Shown here: piece by piece, positions 50,993 through 59,227 of the stretch
Position numbering within the stretch: position 1 is the stretch's first letter
How the letters are laid out: the number at the start of each line of letters is the position of its first letter
Assembly (NCBI RefSeq): GCF_030812195.1
Contig: NZ_JAUSSF010000001.1
Coordinates: 1,054,001-1,118,000 of the forward strand
Direction: 5' to 3'
DNA from: Chryseobacterium lathyri
GTDB lineage: Bacteria > Bacteroidota > Bacteroidia > Flavobacteriales > Weeksellaceae
Length of the DNA: 64,000 bases
The notes under the pieces: model-generated
Told to the model about the DNA's origin: nothing
The model's database searches: none
Seen by the model: only the letters and a program-made list of their open reading frames with translations
Program-made: the position numbers and the translations under genes

Positions 50993-53563
50993 TTAAGGAA
51001 TAAAAGGTATTCTTTCAGGACTATAAAATTGAAGCCATGTGCCTAACCCATTGTTTGGCTGTAGGCCAACTAATCCAACTCTAATATTTGTACCTTTTGG
51101 AATCACTTGGCTTGACCATTTTCCTAAAGTAGGTTGGAATTCAGGAGTAATTTGTAACATATTTCTTCCAAACCATTCATATTTTGTTAACGCTTTAGGT
51201 GCAATTGTACTCCATTTAAAGGTTTCATATTTTAATGTATTTTCAGACGCATATAATCCTACTCTAAGATTAAATGGTAGTTTAACTCCAATAGAGCCTC
51301 CCAAAAACCCATCAGCTGTAGTAATTTTACTTAAAGCATTACCTATATATCTTCCAGCACCAACAGCTCTCCAACCAGCTGAAAAGAAAGCACCACCAGC
51401 AAATTGTGCAGGTAATTCTAAAAACAAGAATCTTTCAAATTCTGCAACTTCTCTTGATGCTTTAGAATTCAAAATATACTGTCCCATATTACTACTGTTC
51501 TGATCGTAGTTCCACTCCATTAAAGCTCCTGTGAGCTTACTCATCATAAGATAACTATTGTAGCCGTAATTCTCAGTATTATTCCATGTATTAACCGTTC
51601 CTCTTGCATTGATATTAACAGGTGGAATATTAAAATACATTCCATCCGGTCCGCCACCTATTCCTGTAGATGCTCCACCAAAAGAGAAATTAGTAGGAGC
51701 TCCTTCATAGCTCATATTACCTCCCCAGTTGCTTACAAAGCCATTTCCTGTATTGGTCCAGATTGTGTTATAGCCACTCTGAGAATTTTTGTAAAAGTTC
51801 ATCACCCAATCTTCACTTACTCTTCCATCCGGGTCATACATATTAACCGGGTTATTCATCACGTAAGCATAAGGAGAAGCAGAATGATAGCTCTCAGAAA
51901 GCTGGTCCATTCCATTCCATCTTCCCAACTCCGGCATATACTGTCGCCAGCCGTAATCAAGGTTTCCGGTACTTTGAAGCTCTTTTCCGTTGTAAAGATA
52001 TTTAAATTTATTGTTGGTTGTATCACCTGTATTATACCCTGCATGTTTTGACCCAAACGGATAGTAGTTATTTTCTTCCAATATAGTTGCTCCTCCGTTT
52101 TGTCCTTTCGTATATGAAATTCTTACGTTTCCTAGATGATCTCTATATTGATATACATACCTGCTGTTGGCAAAATCATAATATCCTTCCTCATTGGCAA
52201 GAATAAACGAAGTATCTGTTCCGGTAAGGCTGTTAGAGGTGTACTGGAAATTTCCAAGGTAATCTGTAACTTCTGTACCATGTCGCATCTGTAGTTTTGT
52301 CCCATCAGAACCATAGATATAATTTAATGATCCTCCCTTATTAGATGAAGCAATTGAAGAAGGAAGATTGAGGAAATTATAGGTGATTTTTGTGTGCCCT
52401 TTATCAAGATGTTCTAACATATTTCCGTTAGTATCATATTTTATGATTTGCCCTACACCTGCTGCCAGAGGGTATCCACTGGTTCCGTTTCCACTTCCTG
52501 TTTCTTCAAGATATTGAAGCTGATTGCCACCGTTAAGGTAATTATACTTAAGGTCATCCATCACCTCCGCTATCCCGTTGATACCCCCACCAGTCCTGTT
52601 AAGTGTTGTAATATTACCATTCAGATCATAATTGATGACCTCACTGTACTCTTTAGAGTATGGATTACTGCCATTCTGGAAAAACCCAGCACGCAGTCTT
52701 TGCGCTCCATCATAAACATACCCATATCTCCTTATCGGTTCATTGGAGCCGTAAGCTGTCTTCCAGTCAACTTCAGCAATACTGCCGTTGTACTTAGGTT
52801 TTACTTTCAAACTGCTGTGCGAATTGTTCGGGACTTCAGGACCTTCTACTGTATTATATTTGATTTTGTATACAAAAAGCCTGTTAGCTGTAATGCTTAA
52901 ATCCGCAGCATTAATTCCGGTTAGCCATCCTCTTATATTATACGAGTAATCAATGCTCTGAAGGCCTCCACCTATTTTTTTATTGATGACCTGCCCCAAA
53001 TCATTATAGGTATAATCCGTTAGCAATTCTTCAGGTTTGGAATTAATCTGCTGGTAGTGTTTCGATAAAAAACTCTGTGGGCTATAAACAAACCTGTCTT
53101 TAACTGTGATTTCTGTTGATGTTGTTTTTTTCGAATGATAAGTAAAAGTTTCTAATGGTCTTCCTGAAAAATCTAATAGAGATTCTGTTCTTGTAAAACC
53201 TCCTAGTGGGTTCTTACTCTCACTTCCAATTGGTTGGGCTAATTGATCATACCAAGCGACATCCGAAGACCATTTATCATTCTCAATATTCCGCACATAG
53301 CTTACCGTAGGCATTGTTTTTAAACTCCTAATGGAAGAATGTCCGTTGGAGACAATGGTTAAGGGAGAAGCTCCCAAAACTGGTTGAGTCAGTATCTGCG
53401 AAGGAAGAGTTGGAGAACCTTCAGGATAGTCATCATAATAATTGGCACTCAATACAGTTATATTTACGGTAGGGAATGCTTCTTTGGTGTAGTAAATATT
53501 GAGGCTATTCTGTACAAACGGAGCAGTACTTCGTTTCTTGTTGTTGAGAATATTTGCAGACAT
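50993..53563 (-). CDS. Rhs protein, N-terminally truncated, with C-terminal toxin
   Basis: An 856-residue Rhs/YD-repeat shell ending in the core motif YQYRDHLGNVRISYT..YYPFGS..YNGKELQ..YMPELGRWNGMDQL and DPDGR (about residue 585), then a variable tip of about 270 residues. The last 100 residues (KWSTIAPKALTKYEWFGRN, QPTLGKWSSQVIPKGTNIRV) look like a compact toxin of unrecognised activity. Compared with the plus-strand Rhs, its first roughly 370 residues, including the signal peptide, are absent; homology begins at QTALNN, just 5' of the annotated ATG at 53563. Without a promoter it may be silent. Confidence 0.85.
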   Translation of the reverse strand: MSANILNNKKRSTAPFVQNSLNIYYTKEAFPTVNITVLSANYYDDYPEGSPTLPSQILTQPVLGASPLTIVSNGHSSIRSLKTMPTVSYVRNIENDKWSSDVAWYDQLAQPIGSESKNPLGGFTRTESLLDFSGRPLETFTYHSKKTTSTEITVKDRFVYSPQSFLSKHYQQINSKPEELLTDYTYNDLGQVINKKIGGGLQSIDYSYNIRGWLTGINAADLSITANRLFVYKIKYNTVEGPEVPNNSHSSLKVKPKYNGSIAEVDWKTAYGSNEPIRRYGYVYDGAQRLRAGFFQNGSNPYSKEYSEVINYDLNGNITTLNRTGGGINGIAEVMDDLKYNYLNGGNQLQYLEETGSGNGTSGYPLAAGVGQIIKYDTNGNMLEHLDKGHTKITYNFLNLPSSIASSNKGGSLNYIYGSDGTKLQMRHGTEVTDYLGNFQYTSNSLTGTDTSFILANEEGYYDFANSRYVYQYRDHLGNVRISYTKGQNGGATILEENNYYPFGSKHAGYNTGDTTNNKFKYLYNGKELQSTGNLDYGWRQYMPELGRWNGMDQLSESYHSASPYAYVMNNPVNMYDPDGRVSEDWVMNFYKNSQSGYNTIWTNTGNGFVSNWGGNMSYEGAPTNFSFGGASTGIGGGPDGMYFNIPPVNINARGTVNTWNNTENYGYNSYLMMSKLTGALMEWNYDQNSSNMGQYILNSKASREVAEFERFLFLELPAQFAGGAFFSAGWRAVGAGRYIGNALSKITTADGFLGGSIGVKLPFNLRVGLYASENTLKYETFKWSTIAPKALTKYEWFGRNMLQITPEFQPTLGKWSSQVIPKGTNIRVGLVGLQPNNGLGTWLQFYSPERIPFIP

Positions 53564-56552
53564 ATTATTCAGAGCTGTCTGCGTGCAGACCCGTACTTAT
53601 CTCGAACCTGTAACTACCTCCCAGTCCAGCGCAAAGCAGATGCGTAAAATTGAATATTATGATGGAGTAGGAAAATTAAAACAAATTGTAAACGTAAAAA
53701 TAACCCCACAAGGTAGAGATGTTGTGATCCCAGTCATCTATGATGGCTTTGGAAGACAAACAAGAGAATATCTTCCTGTACCTCAGTCAGGAACACAGGA
53801 TGGGCTTATCTATACTCAAAACCCAGGGCTGGTTCCGTTTCCTGTAGGGGATCCACAAAACCTTTATACGAATGAAAGAGTTTTTTCAGAAAAAGTATTG
53901 GAAAATTCACCGCTGGACAGGATCCAACAACAGGTTCAGGTAGGAAATGACTGGACTTCAAAGCCCGTAAAATTTGATTACGATACCAATATAGCTGGTG
54001 AAGTAAAGAAGTATATTGCTACTTCTTCAGGTGCCACTTCTTCCGGGATAACATTATCAGGAACCTACGGAGCCAACCAGCTGTATAAAAATACCATAAC
54101 TGATGAAGACGGCAATAAAACCATAGAATTTAAGAACGGACAAGGCCAGGTATTATTAATCAGGAAAGTGATAAGCAGTACAGAAAATGCGGACACTTAT
54201 TATGTATACAATGAATACAACCAACTGGCTTTTGTTATTCCGCCTAAAGCATCTGCCACTGCAGATCTCACCACGGTGCTCGGGAGCTTATGCTATATGT
54301 ACCGGTATGACGGAAGAAACAGGCTTGTACTTAAAAAACTTCCGGGAAAAGGCTGGGAATATATGGTCTATGATAAACAGGACAGGCTGATCATGACGCA
54401 AGATGCTGTAATGGGAGCTTCAAAACAGTGGCTCTTTACTAAATATGACCAGTTTGGAAGAGTAGCCTATACAGGAATATATACCAGCTCCCAGGCTTAT
54501 GGTGTGGCAGGAAGAGCTGCAGAACAGGCCTTAGCAGATGCCAAAGGCAGTAACAATGTAACCAGAGCCTCTACAGCAGGCTTTACCAACAGTGGATTGG
54601 ATGTATATTATGATAATGGTTCTGCCAGCTATCCAAGTTCTGTTACTAGACTGTTAAGTGTCAACTATTACGATACCTACCCTCTTTACAGCTTCAATCC
54701 AGCTTTTCCTTCCACAATTCAAGGAGAACCTGTATTAACTCAAACTCCATCAGCCGATGGGAGAAGCACCAAAGGATTACCTGTAATGAGTTTGGTTAAA
54801 AATATCGAAGATGACAGCTGGACAAAAAATTACATCTATTATGATACCAAAGGCAGACCTGTTGGAAGCTATTCCATTAATCATCTGGGAGGCTATACGC
54901 AAACCGACTCCAAACTGGATTTTGCAGGTGCTGTTCAGAATACTATAACCAAGCATCTGAGAAGAGCAAATGAACCAGAGGTAATGGTAAAAGAACGTTT
55001 TGATTATGATGCCCAAAACAGGCTTTTAAAACACTATCATCAAGTTGATTCCTGGCCAGAACAATTATTGGCAGATAATACCTATAACGAATTATCTCAA
55101 TTATCCAGTAAAAAAGTGGGTTCAACAAATGGCGGATCCCCATTGCAAAGCATTGATTATGCTTATAATATCAGGGGTTGGATGACTGATATTAACAAAG
55201 AGCAGATGGCTGTTCCCAATTTAGGAGGAAAATTATTTTCGTATAAAATCAAGTACAATCAGAAAAATGGTATCACCAACCCTGATCCCGTTTTATTTGC
55301 AGGAAAAGACGTAAAATCAAAATATAACGGAAATATTGCAGAAGTAGATTGGAGAGCTGTTGAATCTCTGGGGGCCAACCCTCCCATAGAACCCAAAAGA
55401 TATGGATATGCCTATGATAACCTAAACAGATTAACAGCAGGATATTACCAGAACCCCAATAATGCAGGGAGCAAAGAAAACACAGAATCATTGGATTATG
55501 ATTTGAATGGGAATATTACCAATCTTTACAGAACATCTGTGATGGAAAACGGTAATACTACTGCCACTGTGATTGATAATCTGGGATATACCTATTTGGG
55601 GAATCAGGCTGTAAAGATTAAAGACAACAGCAATAACAAAACCGGATATGAAGGTACCATGGGCTCTGCTATTAATTATGATTTGAATGGGAATATGAAG
55701 AGTATGATGGATAAGCAGATTACAGGAATCAATTACAATTACCTGAATCTCCCCAATACTGTGGATATTGGCCTTGATCCGATTACTACTCAGATAAAAA
55801 CAAAATACAGGGCTGATGGCATCAAACTAAGAAAAGAAAGCACAAAAACCATGATAGGAGTTGCTGGAGCAACCTGGACAAAGGAAACGACAGATTACCT
55901 TGATGGGTTTCAGTATCTGAATAAAACCTCTTCGGATGGTGGAGCTATTGAAATGTTATCTACGGTTCCAATGGAAACAAATCGTGCATTGGAAATGCAG
56001 GCCTTTAGCCTGATTCCTATTGAAGTTGATCCTATCCCTATAGATCCGATTATTACAAACCCTCATAATCCTGAGCTGCAGTTTTTTCCAACAGCAGAAG
56101 GGTTTTATGATTATCAGAGAAAAATGTATATTTACCAATATAAAGATCATTTAGGGAATGTACGGGTAAGCTATACAAGAAATAATACCACAGGATCGCT
56201 TGAAATAACGGATGCCAATGACTATTATCCTTTTGGGATGAATCATTTAAAGACTGGAAATGCTATTTTCGGGGCTGGAAAGTATCAAAATTACAAGTAC
56301 AACGGAAAGGAAATTCAGGAGACTGGAATGTATGATTATGGTGCAAGGATGTATATGCCGGATATTGGAAGGTGGGGCGTTTTGGATCCACTGACAGAGA
56401 AGATGAGGAGATGGTCACCTTATAATTATACAGTAAATAATCCCATTAATTTTACAGATCCTGATGGAAGATGGGTTAGAGGTGCTGGATTTTGGAATAA
56501 TCTCACAAAGTCAGATGCTAGAATTTATGCAGAAAGTGGGCAGATAAATTAG
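53499..56552 (+). CDS. Rhs protein, truncated at both ends
   Basis: A 1017-codon frame. Family homology starts near VQTRTYLEPVTTSQ (about 53583) and continues EYYDGVGKLKQIVNVK, YDGFGRQTREYLPVP, the YD-repeat shell and the core YQYKDHLGNVRVSYT..NDYYPFGM..YNGKEIQETGMYDYG..DPDGRW. The usual signal peptide is missing, and residues before about 28 are only antisense of the neighbouring Rhs. At the 3' end a one-base shift at about 56528 ends the frame at AESGQIN-stop, whereas the next frame continues into the toxin tip. The gene is therefore split from its promoter and its toxin. Confidence 0.85.
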   Translation: MRLFCTNGAVLRFLLLRIFADILFRAVCVQTRTYLEPVTTSQSSAKQMRKIEYYDGVGKLKQIVNVKITPQGRDVVIPVIYDGFGRQTREYLPVPQSGTQDGLIYTQNPGLVPFPVGDPQNLYTNERVFSEKVLENSPLDRIQQQVQVGNDWTSKPVKFDYDTNIAGEVKKYIATSSGATSSGITLSGTYGANQLYKNTITDEDGNKTIEFKNGQGQVLLIRKVISSTENADTYYVYNEYNQLAFVIPPKASATADLTTVLGSLCYMYRYDGRNRLVLKKLPGKGWEYMVYDKQDRLIMTQDAVMGASKQWLFTKYDQFGRVAYTGIYTSSQAYGVAGRAAEQALADAKGSNNVTRASTAGFTNSGLDVYYDNGSASYPSSVTRLLSVNYYDTYPLYSFNPAFPSTIQGEPVLTQTPSADGRSTKGLPVMSLVKNIEDDSWTKNYIYYDTKGRPVGSYSINHLGGYTQTDSKLDFAGAVQNTITKHLRRANEPEVMVKERFDYDAQNRLLKHYHQVDSWPEQLLADNTYNELSQLSSKKVGSTNGGSPLQSIDYAYNIRGWMTDINKEQMAVPNLGGKLFSYKIKYNQKNGITNPDPVLFAGKDVKSKYNGNIAEVDWRAVESLGANPPIEPKRYGYAYDNLNRLTAGYYQNPNNAGSKENTESLDYDLNGNITNLYRTSVMENGNTTATVIDNLGYTYLGNQAVKIKDNSNNKTGYEGTMGSAINYDLNGNMKSMMDKQITGINYNYLNLPNTVDIGLDPITTQIKTKYRADGIKLRKESTKTMIGVAGATWTKETTDYLDGFQYLNKTSSDGGAIEMLSTVPMETNRALEMQAFSLIPIEVDPIPIDPIITNPHNPELQFFPTAEGFYDYQRKMYIYQYKDHLGNVRVSYTRNNTTGSLEITDANDYYPFGMNHLKTGNAIFGAGKYQNYKYNGKEIQETGMYDYGARMYMPDIGRWGVLDPLTEKMRRWSPYNYTVNNPINFTDPDGRWVRGAGFWNNLTKSDARIYAESGQIN
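53577..53590. repeat. 14-bp palindrome at the Rhs head-to-head junction
   Basis: GTCTGCGTGCAGAC is a perfect palindrome (GTCTGC, GT, GCAGAC apart from the 2-bp centre). It lies exactly where homology of the minus-strand Rhs (QTALNN) ends and that of the plus-strand Rhs (VQTRTYLEP) begins. Confidence 0.8.
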
Positions 56553-57211
56553 GTTCAGGTTCTTATGGTATAGCTGTTAATAAAGGTAATAAAGGCATAT
56601 GGAATGTAAGTTCTCACACTACTAATTTAAGCATTACTGATACTTTTAATTCAAAAGGATATGTTAGTTCATTTTATGTTGGAAGTGCTGAAGGTGGAGG
56701 GATAGGTGCTCCACCATCATCTATTGATCCGTGGGGAGCTACCATTGGCTCAGTCCCAGAACCCCGAGGGAAAACTGATATTCAGATGATGGTTGCTGAA
56801 AACCCTTTGATTCAGGGGGCAGCATTAGATCTTTTGACTGCTGAAACAGGAAAATTCATGAGAGGATTAATGCAAACTGAGAGTGAGATTGTAAGAGTAG
56901 GTCATACCACACCATGGGCAGAAATGGCAAAGGCTGAGCGCCGCGCTTTTCAGCATAGTTACACAAGACATGCTTCGGAGTTTGATCTTCCCAACTGGTC
57001 ACAATCTCAAGCTGATATCTTACAAGAATTATTTAATAATACTGTAACAAATGTTCGAAGTGCTGGTGCAAAGAGTTTTTTTAATTCAAAAGAATTAGTG
57101 AATGGAGTTAAAACCACAGTTAATAGAACTGAGCCTATAATTCATGGTCAAAAATATTTTTACTACGAAACCCTTCAAGGTAAGTTTATTAGTGCTGGAA
57201 AAATACCTTAA
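56530..57211 (+). pseudogene. Detached Rhs toxin tip (frameshifted from core)
   Basis: In the frame that becomes open at about 56530 the sequence reads RKWADKLGSGSYGIAVNKGN, ..., SVPEPRGKTDIQMMVAENPL and on to the stop at 57211. An internal ATG at 56786 gives 141 codons. The toxin part (about the last 95 residues) has RRAFQHSYTRHASEF..LPNW, VTNVRSAGAKSFFNS and KYFYYETLQGKFISAGK, a layout of small His-rich RNase-like toxins. A one-base deletion in TATGCAGAAAG relative to an expected ..GCAAGAAAG would explain the loss of frame. Confidence 0.7.
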
Positions 57212-57228
57212 ATATTAAAATTTTAATT

Positions 57229-57687
57229 ATGCCACAATATATAGATTCATATTATCTTGTTGATACTAGAAAATTAGAAATTGTTTATGATTTTTTTTCA
57301 AAGTATTTTCCATTAGGAGTAAAGGAATTAGCTATAGATTATCCATTTCCTGAATTTTCTGATTTGCCAGAAAAAATTTATCACTCAGTAAGAGAGCTAT
57401 TGGTGCATTTGGAAGATAATATAGATTATGAGTATACAATCTATTTTGATAATAAGGATAGATCAGCAACAATTAAACAAATAACATTACAATATACTGA
57501 TGATGGAAAAATAATTTTTGGGGTGTCTATTATTGGAAATGATCCATCGTTAATTCAAGAAATTAAAACTATTAAGGACATTAAAAATTATTTAAATTCT
57601 AAAAATGCTTGTGCTACAGTTGAAGAACTTCCTCCTATAAATTCAAGTGAATTTGTTGAATTTTGTAATGAAAGATATAGAATATAG
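57229..57687 (+). CDS. Probable immunity protein of the detached toxin tip
   Basis: A 152-residue cytoplasmic protein: MPQYIDSYYLVDTRKLEIVY, FFSKYFPLGVKELAIDYPFP, YEYTIYFDNKDRSATIKQIT. It starts 17 bp after the toxin stop on the same strand. It is intact although the toxin is detached, which fits selection to keep protection. The family is not recognised. Confidence 0.7.
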   Translation: MPQYIDSYYLVDTRKLEIVYDFFSKYFPLGVKELAIDYPFPEFSDLPEKIYHSVRELLVHLEDNIDYEYTIYFDNKDRSATIKQITLQYTDDGKIIFGVSIIGNDPSLIQEIKTIKDIKNYLNSKNACATVEELPPINSSEFVEFCNERYRI

Positions 57688-57737
57688 TAACCTACTGCCC
57701 ATATTCTATCACAAAATCCAAATAAATCTGTTAAATA

Positions 57738-57925
57738 GAGGGTATAAATACTTTATAAAAAAAGTAGCTGATTGAGATATTTTTATACTCTCACAGCTGA
57801 TAATGGAGGTTACGTAGTTTCAAGAATTGACAAGGAAAAATTGTTCCCTTTATGGAGTGCGTAAGAATACACATAACTTTGTAAGGTTAATGGATGGAAG
57901 AATTGTGAAATTAAAAAGTTAGACT
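57738..57925 (+). pseudogene. DUF2750 gene remnant
   Basis: The frame reads GYKYFIKKVAD followed by a stop; after a shift it continues YTLTADNGGYVVSRIDKEKL, FPLWSA and another stop. RYxYFIKKVAD and the DNGxYxxSxID/FPLW order match the DUF2750 gene at 45080-45467. At least three lesions are present. Confidence 0.65.
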
Positions 57926-57970
57926 TGGCCCCCCACTCCCGCACGATTGCATCCTGTGGAGATAAAAATA

Positions 57971-58072
57971 AGAGGCTGTCTCAAAAGTCCCCCCTTTCTT
58001 GGAATCCTGTCTGACAACTTTTGTTGTTTAGGAGATTTTCAGAACGTCAGCTTATCTTTTGAAACAGCCTCT
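57971..58072. mobile_element. Small element with terminal inverted repeats (MITE-like)
   Basis: AGAGGCTGTCTCAAAAG at 57971-57987 and CTTTTGAAACAGCCTCT at 58056-58072 are inverted repeats at 16 of 17 positions. Ends of the form GAGGCTGTnTCAAAAG are typical of several insertion sequences and their non-autonomous derivatives. The 68-bp interior has no transposase. It lies in a stretch of decayed genes. Confidence 0.6.
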
Positions 58073-58175
58073 TTGCTATACTGGGGTATTCTGTTGGGAG
58101 GGATTATAATGTCAGATAAGAATACATGCAATGTTAAATATTTGCTTTTGTCAATAAATTTCACTATATTGATAT

Positions 58176-58337
58176 ATGAAAAAAATTGAAAATCAAGGTA
58201 TAACACATGCAAGTAAAGTTAACGAACGAACAAGAGCTATGGAAGTTCTTGAAAAAGCAAAGCAAACACAAGGGAAAATTACATTCTTAAGGCAAGGGGC
58301 TGGTAGAAACTTTAAGCCAAAAAATGAAGAGTTCTAA
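58176..58337 (+). CDS. 53-residue hypothetical protein
   Basis: A short frame from ATG at 58176: MKKIENQGITHASKVNERTR, then EVLEKAKQTQGKITFLRQG and FKPKNEEF. It is basic, helical and without a signal. It could be a small regulator or the remaining start of a longer gene. It precedes a pseudogene on the same strand. Confidence 0.35.
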   Translation: MKKIENQGITHASKVNERTRAMEVLEKAKQTQGKITFLRQGAGRNFKPKNEEF

Positions 58338-58375
58338 ATTGATTTAGCTTATATTAGAAGAATAGTATCATTGCC

Positions 58376-58591
58376 TACAGAGAAGAGCTAGAAAAACAGG
58401 TACTCGAAATAATAAAAGCTGGACTCATCCACACCGCAGTTCACAATGGTAATCTATTCAGCGATTTTAATGAAGTTTCCCCCGGGTTGACGACAAAAGA
58501 AAAGTTTGAATTTTTAAAATAAATGGCAGATGAAAAGGAAATAGCTATCCGGGAAGGAGCAAATAATATACTTTTTATGATGTCGAAATAA
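58376..58591 (+). pseudogene. Gene fragment with internal stop
   Basis: A startless frame reads YREELEKQVLEIIKAGLIHT, AVHNGNLFSDFNEVSPGLTT, FEFLK*MADEKEIAIREGAN and ILFMMSK-stop. The internal TAA (before ATGGCAGAT) could derive from GAA. A terminator follows at 58594-58625. The parent family is not recognised. Confidence 0.5.
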
Positions 58592-58593
58592 AT

Positions 58594-58625
58594 CAAGGCG
58601 TAGGTCAAAACCCCACGCCTTTTTA
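58594..58625 (+). terminator. Intrinsic terminator
   Basis: AAGGCGT pairs with ACGCCTT around a 14-nt loop that itself contains GGT/ACC, followed by TTTTATTTT. It ends the pseudogene unit at 58591. Confidence 0.75.
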
Positions 58626-58760
58626 TTTTGGGATATGTAGATCATCCCGGGTAAGGGAGTATTTTCAATAAAGTCATAAAGCAAGGCCGCTGCCGGAACC
58701 GGAAGGCTGTCTGTATAATTTAGTTTAGAAAATGCAGCTAAGGAAAAAGTTCAAGCTCGT

Positions 58761-59063
58761 ATGATTCAACCACGTTTAGATAAAGATTACATATATGTCT
58801 TTATGCCACTATCTAATAAAAATTGGGACTTCAAAAAAGAAGAATTACTTTTACGATGTGATGTTGCAAGATACTTAAATCCACAAATTCAAAAAGTTAT
58901 AGGAGTTGCTGTTGGAAAAATATTAATCAATAATACAGAAGCTCCCATATTTGACATTTGCTATATTGATATTCCAGAAATAACAAAAGACTTTGAAGAT
59001 CATGTAAAAAAAGTACAAAAAGAATTAGGATACTTTGTAAATCCAAGATTTTCAGAAATGTAA
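58761..59063 (+). CDS. 100-residue protein, probably a C-terminal fragment
   Basis: MIQPRLDKDYIYVFMPLSNK, DFKKEELLLRCDVARYLNPQ, IFDICYIDIPEITKDFEDH. The protein-like frame extends upstream of the ATG (SLENAAKEKVQAR) to a stop without another start, so the present gene may be the remainder of a longer protein. It has no signal peptide or recognised domain. Confidence 0.45.
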   Translation: MIQPRLDKDYIYVFMPLSNKNWDFKKEELLLRCDVARYLNPQIQKVIGVAVGKILINNTEAPIFDICYIDIPEITKDFEDHVKKVQKELGYFVNPRFSEM

Positions 59064-59191
59064 AAAGAAACTTAACTCTCCGAAGTTTTCTGAATTTGAA
59101 GCCATTTTAGAAAAATTTTTTTTTTATTAACTCAAAATCGGAAAGCTTTCCTCAATTCCAAGCCAAATCATTTCCCGAATCATTTTATTTA

Positions 59192-59199
59192 TAAATTTG
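59192..59199 (+). promoter_or_regulatory. Bacteroidetes -7 box for the 59228 gene
   Basis: TAAATTTG fits the TAnnTTTG consensus and lies 29 bp before the start codon. No clear TTTG -33 element is seen at the expected spacing, so support is partial. Confidence 0.4.
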
Positions 59200-59227
59200 T
59201 GTTAATTAATTATCAAATGTTCAATGT

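Noticed and set aside
51039..51503. 154-codon plus-strand frame at the Rhs toxin tip
   Set aside because: It lies antisense to the toxin tip, with no start context or homologous features.
52448..52900. 150-codon plus-strand frame within the Rhs gene
   Set aside because: It is the mirror of repetitive YD codons of the minus-strand Rhs, which is unambiguously coding.
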